Positions 1-6,782 are shown, numbered from the stretch's first letter. The stretch: 13,710 nucleotides of DNA from Bacteroidota bacterium (GCA_003648575.1 QMPN01000058.1:1-13710), one strand, 5' to 3'. The notes: a model not told the origin generated them from the letters alone. Program-made: numbers and translations.

Positions 1-399
1 CCTTACACCAAACCAATCTGCCGTACGTATGATGGTTCCAAGATTACCGGGGTCGCGTATGCCGTCAAGCATGACCACCGTCCCGTCTTCCTCGCTGATC
101 TCATCTACATCCCGCTCCGGGATCTTGCAGACTGCCAGCACCTGGTTAGGAGTGCTGAGGTTGCTGATACGTTCCAGCTCTTTTGTACTGATCTGGTTAA
201 CTTCAGCCTTCAAATATTCAAACTTACCCTTACTGTGTTCTATCCACTCTTCCACCGCATAAACAACCTCTACTTTAATATCGGAGACAGGCAGTTCTCC
301 AACGATCTTCGGCCCCTCGGCTATAAACAATCCATGTTCACGCCTGAACTTGATTTGCTTCAAAGACTGGATGTGTTTTATTTGTGCCTTACTTATCAC
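1..399 (-). CDS. TrmH/SpoU-family RNA 2'-O-methyltransferase, N-terminal part (runs off the left edge)
   Basis: The reverse strand from 399 to 1 reads open for 133 codons and continues past the window edge, so the C-terminal part is missing. The start is a GTG at 399-397 followed by ISKAQIKHIQSL; an in-frame TAA at 432-430 leaves no upstream ATG, and family members commonly begin in the same way. Residues about 1-100 resemble the N-terminal substrate-binding domain of this family. Residues about 110-133 hold the start of the SPOUT methyltransferase domain, with the conserved DPGNLGTIIRTADWFG stretch that contains the N-x-G-x-x-x-R motif. Members methylate a ribose 2'-OH in rRNA or tRNA using S-adenosylmethionine; the target cannot be told from this fragment. 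It lies 67 nt downstream of chaN on the same strand, and its whole leader is a heptanucleotide repeat array. Confidence 0.9.
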   Translation of the reverse strand, partial: MISKAQIKHIQSLKQIKFRREHGLFIAEGPKIVGELPVSDIKVEVVYAVEEWIEHSKGKFEYLKAEVNQISTKELERISNLSTPNQVLAVCKIPERDVDEISEEDGTVVMLDGIRDPGNLGTIIRTADWFGVR

Positions 400-401
400 A
401 G

Positions 402-464
402 TTTTGAGGGTTGAGGGTTGGGTGTTGAATTAATTTCTAGTATCTAGTATCAAGTATCAAGTCT
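402..464. repeat. Heptanucleotide tandem array 1 (9 units, degenerate)
   Basis: The gap between the ChaN stop and the methyltransferase start splits cleanly into 7-bp units. On the plus strand these are TTTTGAG, GGTTGAG, GGTTGGG, TGTTGAA, TTAATTT, CTAGTAT, CTAGTAT, CAAGTAT, CAAGTCT. Two unit families (GGTTGAG-like and CTAGTAT/CAAGTAT-like) sit in the same register. The array starts 2 nt past the chaN stop codon and ends 2 nt before the GTG start of the next gene, so it forms that gene's whole untranslated leader. No strong hairpin or T-run is visible in it. Confidence 0.75.
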
Positions 465-466
465 CC

Positions 467-1336
467 TTAATGCGTCTTCGTCATACTTTCCGGAATAACC
501 AACATAAAGTCCGCTATGGAGTCATTTTCCTCTTCGAGGGCATCAAGTGAAGCTTGCTCTACGCTTCCAATGGTCATAATTTTCAAACCCGGACGGTAGG
601 CATTCAGGTACCATACGATGCCTTCAAAATTATTGCTGTGATAGGTGCCATGATAATGAACGAACACCTGTCCTTCATCCAGGTTCTCCAGGATAAAATA
701 TGCCATGCTAGCATCTTTGATGGCCTGTGCCTTGGGGAAATTATCCGACCCATGACCGCCCATGCCTTCACCCATCTCCAGCATCGCCTGATAACCCGGT
801 AAGGATGGGTCATAAGGAATGGGCAGTGGAGGGAAGAACATCTTCGCATGATCACCCAGTTCATCCAGACCTTCAAAGCCTTTGCCAAACACAATGGAGG
901 CATATCGCCTTGGAATATTTGTTGCGATGAATGGAATGCTGTTTTCTTTTGCAAATTCTATAAGAGGCTTATAGTCAGTTTCATAGTTTGGCCACAAACG
1001 TGCCTGCGACTCAAAGCTTCGCGTGCTGATCTCACCATCAATATATTCATCCAATATAAGCTGACCGTCCCTTTCGAACATCTCCGCGCCCAATACGAGT
1101 TGATCTCCCTTTTCTTTGAAAAGATCTGCGGTAAGTTCCAGTTGCAGCCAGTGGCAAATAGGATTGTTATGCAGCTCTCCGAAGAGGACTACATCTGCTT
1201 CCACGGCCTGCTTAAACAGCTTGGCATAGGAAACCTTTTTGCCTTTAATATTATAAATCTGGTATGCTGATTTATCGGCCTTCATCGCCATAAGTGAAAA
1301 GGCAATGAGGATAATAGGTATGACAAGTTTTTTCAT
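467..1336 (-). CDS. ChaN-like haem-binding/iron-regulated family protein, exported
   Basis: A 289-residue protein of the ChaN/DUF399 family. The best-studied member, Campylobacter ChaN, is an iron-regulated haem-binding lipoprotein. Residues 1-18 form a Lys-Lys start plus hydrophobic stretch typical of a signal peptide. I see no Cys at a lipobox position, so it is probably periplasmic or secreted rather than a lipoprotein. The family signature is clear at about 50-67: LFGELHNN followed by CHWLQLEL, giving G53, E54, H56 and H62. An acidic AEMFERD motif follows at about 86-92, and a His-rich FVHYHGTYHS motif lies near the C-terminus. This fold is related to the TraB/TIKI/EreA 'GExH' superfamily. 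Its ATG overlaps the thioesterase stop by 4 nt (ATGA, 1336-1333), implying translational coupling. Whether it handles haem here is inference from the family only. Confidence 0.85.
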   Translation of the reverse strand: MKKLVIPIILIAFSLMAMKADKSAYQIYNIKGKKVSYAKLFKQAVEADVVLFGELHNNPICHWLQLELTADLFKEKGDQLVLGAEMFERDGQLILDEYIDGEISTRSFESQARLWPNYETDYKPLIEFAKENSIPFIATNIPRRYASIVFGKGFEGLDELGDHAKMFFPPLPIPYDPSLPGYQAMLEMGEGMGGHGSDNFPKAQAIKDASMAYFILENLDEGQVFVHYHGTYHSNNFEGIVWYLNAYRPGLKIMTIGSVEQASLDALEEENDSIADFMLVIPESMTKTH

Positions 1337-1728
1337 TTTATCAGGTGTTTATACTTTTTTCTTATATCGTTACCAATAGGTACTGATTGTCCGTATTCAT
1401 CAATCCTGACGAAGGTGATAGTGGTAGAACAGACCAGTTCCTCGTTGTGTGCTGAGAAATTAAATCTCCTGGCTTCAAGGATGATGGTGAGGGAAGAGTT
1501 CCCCATGCGCGACACTTCTCCGTAGATGCGGATGTGGTCATTTACCTTCACGGGCTTTTTAAATACAACCTCATCCATTTTGAGCGTGATCATGTTTGGT
1601 GTGCAGCAAACAGAAGCAGCAAAGGTGCCGCCGGCCTCATCGAGCCAGGCCAGCATTTTCCCGCCAAACAAGTTGTTGTAAATGCCTATATCACCGGTTT
1701 TGCATATCTGGGAGGAGACGAGGTTCAT
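1333..1728 (-). CDS. Acyl-CoA thioesterase, hotdog fold (YciA/BACH-like)
   Basis: A single-hotdog-domain thioesterase that would hydrolyse acyl-CoA to free acid and CoA in the cytoplasm. The motif NNLFGGKMLAWLDEAGG near the N-terminus carries the conserved Asp/Glu region of the hotdog helix in YciA/BACH enzymes. It is followed by TPNMITLKMDEVVFKKPVKV and the core strands ending in TITFVRIDEYG. I take the second Met (ATG at 1728-1726, giving MNLVSSQICKTGD, 131 residues). The upstream ATG at 1758 would add 10 charged residues and overlap the cytidine deaminase by 29 nt, whereas the 1728 start lies 1 nt past that gene's stop and matches the family's usual N-terminus. The stop shares ATGA with the chaN start. 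Chain-length preference cannot be read from sequence. Confidence 0.9.
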   Translation of the reverse strand: MNLVSSQICKTGDIGIYNNLFGGKMLAWLDEAGGTFAASVCCTPNMITLKMDEVVFKKPVKVNDHIRIYGEVSRMGNSSLTIILEARRFNFSAHNEELVCSTTITFVRIDEYGQSVPIGNDIRKKYKHLIK

Positions 1729-1729
1729 C

Positions 1730-2224
1730 TTATTTCTTTCTTTTGAGTTCTTCCGCATGGAACATCAGGGGAAGCAAGGCTTCTATGGAATCGACAGCCA
1801 GTACAGGACCTGTTTCCCCTTTCATGACAACCCGGATCGGGCTTTTCTGTTGTATCTCATATTCGGCCATTACCTGCCGGCATGCACCACAGGGGGCCAC
1901 AGCATCTTTGATCGTAAATGTATCGGCCTTGGCACTAATTGCAATTGCTTCAATGCTTTCTCCGGGATATTGAGATTTGGCATAGAACATGGCCACCCTT
2001 TCGGCACAAAGGCCGGAGGGATAAGCAGCATTTTCCTGGTTGTTTCCGGTGATTACTTTTCCGTTTGAAAGTATCAGGGCTGCACCAACTCTGTAATGAG
2101 AGTACACGGCATAGGCATCTTTCAATGATGACTCTGCCAGTTCCATCAGATTCATATCAGCCTGACCGAGATCCGGCATAGAATCATATTCTTCAATGGT
2201 GATGCGAATGTCTTTTTTGACCAT
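1730..2224 (-). CDS. cdd: Cytidine deaminase
   Basis: A 164-residue zinc-dependent cytidine deaminase converting cytidine/deoxycytidine to uridine/deoxyuridine in pyrimidine salvage. Both signature blocks are present. NNQENAAYPSGLCAERVA (about 61-78) provides zinc ligand C73 and the catalytic proton-shuttle E75. APCGACRQVMAE (about 110-121) provides zinc ligands C112 and C115. The three-cysteine pattern is that of the small homotetrameric enzyme class. It begins with a roughly 25-residue lead (MVKKDIRITIEEYD) that is longer than in Bacillus Cdd, as I recall for Bacteroidota members. A 51-nt AT-rich gap separates it from the S41 protease stop; I see no terminator there and no clear promoter. 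The thioesterase start follows its stop by 1 nt. Confidence 0.95.
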   Translation of the reverse strand: MVKKDIRITIEEYDSMPDLGQADMNLMELAESSLKDAYAVYSHYRVGAALILSNGKVITGNNQENAAYPSGLCAERVAMFYAKSQYPGESIEAIAISAKADTFTIKDAVAPCGACRQVMAEYEIQQKSPIRVVMKGETGPVLAVDSIEALLPLMFHAEELKRKK

Positions 2225-2275
2225 TAACTTATAATAAACAGTATATTATACAGAAAAAGGCAATAAACAGTTACG

Positions 2276-3991
2276 TTAACCTCTGCCCTTGTCTTTTGCC
2301 TCTTCGTTTGCCGCTTCTTCCTGAATATAGCTGCCATCAAGTATGGAGTTATAAGTAGCAGGATCATCGAGGATCTCTATGGCGCGCATGATCTCAGGAT
2401 CTCCATGCAGGGAAGTTCTGATCTTTCCCTCCTGAAAATAATACCGTGTAACGATCTCGAGCTTGAGCAACTTGCTGATCTCTTCTTTATAGGTGATGAG
2501 ATCTTCTTCTTTATTGTGCATCATCGCCTCTTTCAATTGCTGATACTGAGTCTCAAGGACTTCAAACGAACCTTCTGCTTCAGCTGATGCTTTCAGCCTC
2601 TTCAGATTTTCTTCACAGGCCGTAACGTAATCATAGTCCTTATCGGAAAGGAAAGCGATAAAATCCTCATAGGTTTCGTTGGTGATCTTGAAGTCTTCAG
2701 GTGTGTCGATCTCAGGATGTTCTCTTACATAAGCTGTTGTAAAATCGAAAATGAGAAACTTGGTAAAGAGGCTGCTCAGGATTCGGCTGTATTTCTTTGG
2801 TGGGATGCTGATATCAGGTTCGATGCCACCACCATCATACACTGTTCTTCCATTGCTGGTTTTAAACTCACTCACCAGTGAATCGGGGATCTTGGTATAG
2901 TAGCCATCCTCATCTTTCATCGAGTAATCGATGGCCTGTATACATCTCCCGGAGGGGATATAATATTTCGCTATGGTGACCTTCATCTGTGAATTATAAC
3001 TCAGCGGGATCACATTCTGTACCAGCCCTTTTCCGAAAGAACGTTGGCCGAGAACTACGCCGCGGTCCATGTCCTGTATCGCCCCTGCTACAATCTCTGA
3101 TGCAGAAGCGCTGTGTGCATTCACGAGCACCACAAGCGGAATCCTCGTATCGATGCCGGCAAAGCGTGTATGATGTTCCTGATTCCTGTCTTTAAGTCTG
3201 CCTTTTGTGCTTACAACCAATTGTCCTTTATCTACGAAAATGTTAGTCACATTTACGGCTTCGTTCAACAAACCCCCGCCATTGTTCCTTAGGTCGAGGA
3301 TCAAACCTTTCACCTCATCATGCTTGGCCTGCAGGTCGAGATAGGCATCTTTAACCTGTACCCCGGCATTTTGTGTAAAACCGGTAAGCTTGATATATCC
3401 AACACCATTGGCGAGCATTCCATAAAACGGGATGTCTTTGATGGTAATATTTTCACGTGTGATCTCAATCTCCAGGGGCTTATCCTCGCCATCTCTTTCA
3501 ACAACAAGGGAGATACTGGTGCCAGGCTGCCCTTTAAGAAATTTGCTGACTTCATCGGAAGGCTTGTCTACCATGTCCTCCCCATTGATGCTCAATACCC
3601 TGTCGCCGGCTTTCAGGCCCGATTTATGGGCGGGAGATCCTTCGTAAGGCTCTGAGATAACAACATACTCACCATTTTTATGGATGAGTGACCCGATCCC
3701 ACCATATTGGCCGGTAGTGATCATGCGGTAATCCTCGATCTGGGATTCAGGGATATAAACGGTATATGGATCCAGGGTGCTGAGCATCGATTCTATGCCC
3801 CCAACCATCAGTTCACCCGGGTTGATCTCATCTACATAATTCTTATTCAACTCATTATACATGGAAATGAAGATTTCCAGGTTTTTGGAAATCTCGAAAT
3901 TGTTTTCATTCTGTGCCCTGCCGGTCAGGGATATACTGAAAATGAAGATGATGGCGATCAGGATCGATCGTACATTTTGTTTATGGGTCAT
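2276..3991 (-). CDS. S41-family carboxy-terminal processing protease (CtpA/Prc type)
   Basis: A 571-residue exported serine protease. Residues about 8-26 are a signal peptide (hydrophobic run ending GRAQ), placing it in the periplasm. A short N-terminal helical region precedes a PDZ domain (about 90-175, including GQYGGIG and GLKAGDRVLSINGED). The S41 catalytic domain spans about 185-395. Aligning with E. coli Prc spacing gives catalytic S296 (in HSASASEI), K321 (in SFGKGLVQ) and Q325; the 25-residue Ser-Lys and 4-residue Lys-Gln spacings match exactly. A charged helical C-terminal extension of about 170 residues follows, common in Bacteroidota versions. Family members trim the C-termini of envelope proteins. 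The ATG overlaps the rnpA stop by 4 nt (3991-3988), so the two are probably translationally coupled. Confidence 0.95.
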   Translation of the reverse strand: MTHKQNVRSILIAIIFIFSISLTGRAQNENNFEISKNLEIFISMYNELNKNYVDEINPGELMVGGIESMLSTLDPYTVYIPESQIEDYRMITTGQYGGIGSLIHKNGEYVVISEPYEGSPAHKSGLKAGDRVLSINGEDMVDKPSDEVSKFLKGQPGTSISLVVERDGEDKPLEIEITRENITIKDIPFYGMLANGVGYIKLTGFTQNAGVQVKDAYLDLQAKHDEVKGLILDLRNNGGGLLNEAVNVTNIFVDKGQLVVSTKGRLKDRNQEHHTRFAGIDTRIPLVVLVNAHSASASEIVAGAIQDMDRGVVLGQRSFGKGLVQNVIPLSYNSQMKVTIAKYYIPSGRCIQAIDYSMKDEDGYYTKIPDSLVSEFKTSNGRTVYDGGGIEPDISIPPKKYSRILSSLFTKFLIFDFTTAYVREHPEIDTPEDFKITNETYEDFIAFLSDKDYDYVTACEENLKRLKASAEAEGSFEVLETQYQQLKEAMMHNKEEDLITYKEEISKLLKLEIVTRYYFQEGKIRTSLHGDPEIMRAIEILDDPATYNSILDGSYIQEEAANEEAKDKGRG

Positions 3992-4404
3992 GATGTAGGA
4001 TTATTTTGATGTAAATGGAGTTCTAACTCTGAAATCAAACGATTTAAGAGCTTGATTATTTTCTTTTCAACCTCAGAATATACTTCCGCCTCTTTTGCTA
4101 TATAAATAATAGAAAAATCGCATTGTACACCCTTCTCTTCCAGGAATTCATAAAGGATGTATTTATTTATGCGATATGCTTCTCTGATCAGGCGTTTCAT
4201 ATGGTTTCTTTCAGAAGCTTTTCTGAAGTGCTTTTTAGAAACGCTGATGAGCACACGGGCAGGGTAGCGGCCATTGTCTTTCCTCAACTGCCAGTTCACC
4301 TTAAAAGGGTGTACAAGGAAATTTCTCGCCGAAGAAAAAAGAGTTTTGATCACCCGATTGCTCTTCAGACGTTCTTCCTTTCTGTATATGTGCTTTACTC
4401 GCAT
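3988..4404 (-). CDS. rnpA: Ribonuclease P protein component
   Basis: A 138-residue basic protein, the protein subunit of RNase P that helps the catalytic RNA bind the 5' leader of pre-tRNA. The diagnostic signature lies at about 61-78: RKASERNHMKRLIREAYR, with the family's R-N-x-x-K-R-x-x-R-E core. The third residue of the usual RNR/RNK is His here. A YRKEERLKSNRVIKTLF start is also typical. The tail is a little longer than in E. coli. It is not next to rpmH, the usual partner in many phyla; in Bacteroidota it often sits between hemD and an S41 protease, as here. A terminator-like hairpin ends 20 nt upstream of its ATG, and an ATG-TAA start-stop pair (4414-4409, minus) lies just before the start, out of frame. 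Confidence 0.95.
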   Translation of the reverse strand: MRVKHIYRKEERLKSNRVIKTLFSSARNFLVHPFKVNWQLRKDNGRYPARVLISVSKKHFRKASERNHMKRLIREAYRINKYILYEFLEEKGVQCDFSIIYIAKEAEVYSEVEKKIIKLLNRLISELELHLHQNNPTS

Positions 4405-4424
4405 TCTTTTACATTTGGCGGCAC

Positions 4425-4455
4425 AAAAAAAGGGATAAACGTATTTACCCCCTTT
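4425..4455 (-). terminator. Intrinsic terminator-like hairpin between hemD and rnpA
   Basis: On the minus strand, AAAGGGGGTAAA (4455-4444), a TACG loop (4443-4440) and TTTATCCCTTT (4439-4429) form a stem with one small bulge (GG opposite T). It runs directly into a seven-T stretch ending at 4425. This has the form of a rho-independent terminator for hemD. Only 20 nt then remain before the rnpA ATG, too few for a separate promoter, so the element could act as an attenuator or a partial terminator. Confidence 0.75.
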
Positions 4456-4471
4456 GATTCCTTAATACTAT

Positions 4472-4486
4472 GTAAACTACGTTTAC
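4472..4486. repeat. Small perfect inverted repeat at the hemD stop codon
   Basis: GTAAAC-TAC-GTTTAC is a perfect 6-bp inverted repeat with a 3-nt spacer that covers the hemD TAA stop (4485-4483). It is too AT-rich and short to be a terminator on its own. It may be chance, an mRNA hairpin at the stop, or a weak protein-binding site. Confidence 0.3.
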
Positions 4487-5235
4487 TTCTTTTTGTTCAT
4501 TTTCTGAATATATTGCTCAATGGCCATAGTCATTGATGGCGCCGTTTTGGTGGGAGCTGATATATTCAGTTTCAAGCCTGCATCATCAACAGCTTTGGCT
4601 GTAGTAGGGCCAAAAGCAGCGATCAGGGTAGAGTTCTGTTCGAATTTCGGAAAGTTTTTAATCAATGATTTTACACCTGATGGGCTGAAAAAGATCAGCA
4701 TGTCATATTCCTTGATGTTGAGGTGTGAAAGATCACTGGCAAGCGTTTTGTAAAAAACGGCTTTCTGATAATCTATACTCTGATCGTCCAGCTGTTTCGT
4801 CATACTGGCCTTATGGATTTCAGAGCATGGCAGCAGATACTTCTCATCTTTATGCTTCTTGATGAGTTCCAATAACTGCTCAAAACTCTGTTTACCATGG
4901 AATATCTTCCTTTTTCGGTACTGCACATATTTCTGCAGATAGAATGCTGTCGATTCTGAAATACAGAAATACTTCATGGTATCAGGAATTTCTATCCTCA
5001 GTTCTTTGGCCAGACGAAAGAAATGATCCACTGCATTCCTACTGGTAAAAATAATAGCTGTAAAATCGAGTAGCTGAATCCGGTTTTGCCTGAACTCTTT
5101 AGAACAAATGCCTTCTATTTTGATGAACTTGTTGAAATCGATGTTAAGACTATGGTTCCTGGCAAGTTCCCCGTAAGGAGACTTTTCCAGATCTGCTGGC
5201 TCTGGTTGAGATACAAGAATGTTTTTAATCTTCAC
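4483..5235 (-). CDS. hemD: Uroporphyrinogen-III synthase
   Basis: A 250-residue cytoplasmic enzyme that cyclises hydroxymethylbilane to uroporphyrinogen III with inversion of ring D, the branch point to haem, sirohaem and cobamides. HemD sequences diverge strongly, but this one has the family's landmarks: an N-terminal VSQPEP stretch, AIIFTSRNAVDHFF (about 60-73), a central LLPCSEIHKASM segment, YDMLIFFSPSGVKSL (about 178-192), and IAAFGPTTAKAVDDAGL near the C-terminus. The two-domain layout fits the fold. The start codon is GTG (5235-5233), read as Met. The gene lies 60 nt downstream of the DUF4271 gene with no terminator between, and a strong promoter-like box sits inside the end of that gene. 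No other haem-pathway gene is in the window. Confidence 0.9.
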   Translation of the reverse strand: MKIKNILVSQPEPADLEKSPYGELARNHSLNIDFNKFIKIEGICSKEFRQNRIQLLDFTAIIFTSRNAVDHFFRLAKELRIEIPDTMKYFCISESTAFYLQKYVQYRKRKIFHGKQSFEQLLELIKKHKDEKYLLPCSEIHKASMTKQLDDQSIDYQKAVFYKTLASDLSHLNIKEYDMLIFFSPSGVKSLIKNFPKFEQNSTLIAAFGPTTAKAVDDAGLKLNISAPTKTAPSMTMAIEQYIQKMNKKK

Positions 5236-5295
5236 TTTAGCACCTTTTTAGTAAAACAAATGATACTTTCTATTACCTGTCTATTCCTATATCTT

Positions 5296-6102
5296 TTATA
5301 GGATCATGTTTCGAATCAATATTTTAGCCAGAACGATCAATGGTAAAATTTCGAGGGTGCAAAGATACAAAAATAAATGAAATACGGAAAAATTTATGAC
5401 CGTAAATCCTATAGTAGCTTCACGCAATAACCTGTAGGTATAAATAAATGCGATTACTAGAAGGCTGATATAGAAGAAGATATTAGCCTGAGCAAAAGCC
5501 ATACAGGCTACGAGAGGAAGCAATACGATGCCGGCGAAGAGATTGAAGAGATACATATTGGCAAGTAACTCCCGGGAGTTTTCACCGGTGTTAAAAAGAA
5601 GAGATAAAATTTTTGAAAGGATCACTTTCATAAGCCAGAATCCCAGGAAAAAGCCAAGTATGGATAAATAGAGCATCCCTTCCGGCAGCAAAAATTCTAC
5701 TTCTGATACTATGGGTATGGAAAGGTAAACGAAGAGCGATATCACCGCCAGGTAGACCACGAACAATACCAATCCTATCCTTTCATTGAAGAGGTTTCCC
5801 TCCCTGATGAGCTGGTTGGCGTAATTCTTGGCAAAGGCAGCCCTGAAGATCATCTCCAGCCTTCTTCTGAAAAACAATCTTCCCCAGGCCAGGAGGATGA
5901 AGGAAAATATCAGTATTCCGGAAACCCAAAAAGGGTGATCATGGACAGGCCTGCTGTCTATCTGGATCTCGTGTGTATTCATGCCGGCATCGATCAGTGA
6001 CTGATAGGCTTCCGGAGGATTTTCCCTGACTACGGTATCAGCAGTGATGCTATCTGATTGGAATATGGGCATGCGCATAGTGATGAACACAAATTTAATC
6101 AA
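5296..6102 (-). CDS. DUF4271-family integral membrane protein
   Basis: A protein of up to 268 residues with no known biochemical role. An N-terminal soluble segment of about 55 residues is followed by roughly six membrane helices: about 58-78, 108-130, 140-165, 182-203, 206-224 and 238-265. A positively charged patch (FFRRRLEMIFRAAFAKNY) follows the first helix. This pattern and its position just before hemD match the Bacteroidota family DUF4271. The start is uncertain: ATGs at 6102, 6078 and 6072 are all in frame. The codons for residues 2-5 contain a TAAATTTG promoter-like box, which would favour one of the inner starts. It is divergent from adk with 108 nt between them. An association with haem synthesis or envelope function is only inferred from gene order. 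Confidence 0.8.
   Translation of the reverse strand: MIKFVFITMRMPIFQSDSITADTVVRENPPEAYQSLIDAGMNTHEIQIDSRPVHDHPFWVSGILIFSFILLAWGRLFFRRRLEMIFRAAFAKNYANQLIREGNLFNERIGLVLFVVYLAVISLFVYLSIPIVSEVEFLLPEGMLYLSILGFFLGFWLMKVILSKILSLLFNTGENSRELLANMYLFNLFAGIVLLPLVACMAFAQANIFFYISLLVIAFIYTYRLLREATIGFTVINFSVFHLFLYLCTLEILPLIVLAKILIRNMIL
5360..5367 (-). promoter_or_regulatory. Candidate Bacteroidota promoter -7 box inside the DUF4271 gene, upstream of hemD
   Basis: TATCTTTG followed by CACC on the minus strand is an exact match to the Bacteroidota -7 consensus TAnnTTTG. It has a T-rich upstream tract but no clear TTG -33 box. It lies in the codons for residues about 246-248 of the DUF4271 protein and would give hemD an untranslated leader of about 115-120 nt. 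It is in frame with coding codons, so it may be coincidence. Confidence 0.4.
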
Positions 6103-6133
6103 TAATTGGCTACACTGATAAGGCGGATTTTTA

Positions 6134-6141
6134 TATATTTG
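6134..6141 (+). promoter_or_regulatory. Candidate adk promoter -7 box (TATATTTG)
   Basis: TATATTTG on the plus strand matches the Bacteroidota -7 consensus TAnnTTTG and lies about 70 nt upstream of the adk ATG in the divergent DUF4271/adk intergenic region. A TTG at 6106-6108 is 25 nt upstream, slightly farther than the usual spacing of about 19-21 nt, so the -33 box is uncertain. Transcription would begin near 6147-6150. Confidence 0.45.
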
Positions 6142-6157
6142 TCAGAGAGGCTATCAT

Positions 6158-6184
6158 ATGAGAAAACAAGCGTTAATCGTGTAG
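6158..6184 (+). CDS. Possible 8-codon leader peptide upstream of adk
   Basis: Between the candidate adk promoter and the adk start there is an ATG opening an eight-residue frame, MRKQALIV, ending at TAG (6182-6184). It would be the first ATG on the adk transcript. It has no Shine-Dalgarno sequence, but Bacteroidota often lack one. There is no run of one amino acid as in classic attenuator leaders. It may be a chance frame. Confidence 0.2.
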   Translation: MRKQALIV

Positions 6185-6210
6185 CCATTTAACCTTTTAA
6201 CCATCTAGTT

Positions 6211-6777
6211 ATGTATAACATCATCATCTTCGGCCCTCCGGGCTCAGGAAAAGGCACACAGAGTATCAAACTTGCAGAAAAGTACGGTTTAACACATCTT
6301 TCCACCGGCGATATTCTCAGGGCAGAGATCAAGGCAAAATCTGAACTGGGCCTGAAGGTGCAGGCGGTGATCGAGAGAGGGGAACTTGTTTCCGATAACC
6401 TTCTCCTCGACCTGCTGCGTTCAGCTTTACTGAAACATCCCGGAACAGAAGGATTCCTTTTCGATGGTTTCCCAAGAACCACCCGGCAGGCTCATGATCT
6501 GGAAGAACTTCTCAGGGAAATAAACGGGGCTGTGGATGTGGTCCTGGCACTGGATGTAGATGATGATGAGCTCATGGGACGTTTGCTGAAACGTGCTCAG
6601 ATAGAAGGCCGCAAGGATGATACGCAAGAGGTGATCTCAAACAGGTTAAATGTGTATCATAGCCAGACCAAGCCTTTGATGAATCATTACGATGCTCAGG
6701 GCAAGATGGAAAGTGTTCATGGAGTAGGCTCGATCGATGAGATCTTCAACCGCCTCTGTGAAAAGATTACGAAATAG
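6211..6777 (+). CDS. adk: Adenylate kinase
   Basis: A 188-residue cytoplasmic nucleoside monophosphate kinase catalysing ATP + AMP to 2 ADP. Motifs in order: P-loop GPPGSGKGT (8-16), STGD (31-34) of the AMP site, FDGFPRT (84-90), the arginine LMGRLLKRA (about 122-129) and GRKDD (133-137) of the lid. The lid is short and lacks zinc-binding cysteines, so it is the short-form enzyme usual in Bacteroidota. It is the only plus-strand gene in the window. It is divergent from DUF4271 and convergent with the acetate-CoA ligase gene, whose stop lies 66 bp away across a heptad array. I see no hairpin terminator after it. Acs produces AMP, so Adk is a metabolic partner of the nearby module, though it is a general housekeeping gene. 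Confidence 0.97.
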   Translation: MYNIIIFGPPGSGKGTQSIKLAEKYGLTHLSTGDILRAEIKAKSELGLKVQAVIERGELVSDNLLLDLLRSALLKHPGTEGFLFDGFPRTTRQAHDLEELLREINGAVDVVLALDVDDDELMGRLLKRAQIEGRKDDTQEVISNRLNVYHSQTKPLMNHYDAQGKMESVHGVGSIDEIFNRLCEKITK

Positions 6778-6782
6778 TATAG

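Noticed and set aside
29..262. Plus-strand open frame at the left edge
   Set aside because: It is opposite a clear TrmH/SpoU reading frame and its translation is Ser-rich with no family resemblance, so it is a shadow.
1729..1758. N-terminal extension of the thioesterase (MRKNSKERNK)
   Set aside because: It overlaps the cytidine deaminase by 29 nt, is highly charged, and family members start at the next Met.
2225..2275. Near-palindrome CAGTATATTATACAG between the S41 protease and cytidine deaminase genes, considered as an operator or terminator
   Set aside because: The arms have a mismatch, the region is simply AT-rich, there is no T-run after a stable stem, and no regulator suggests itself.
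6187..6207. TTTAACC / TTTTAACC direct repeat just before adk, considered as a fourth heptad array
   Set aside because: Only two imperfect copies are present and their spacing is 8 nt rather than 7, so the array pattern is not supported.
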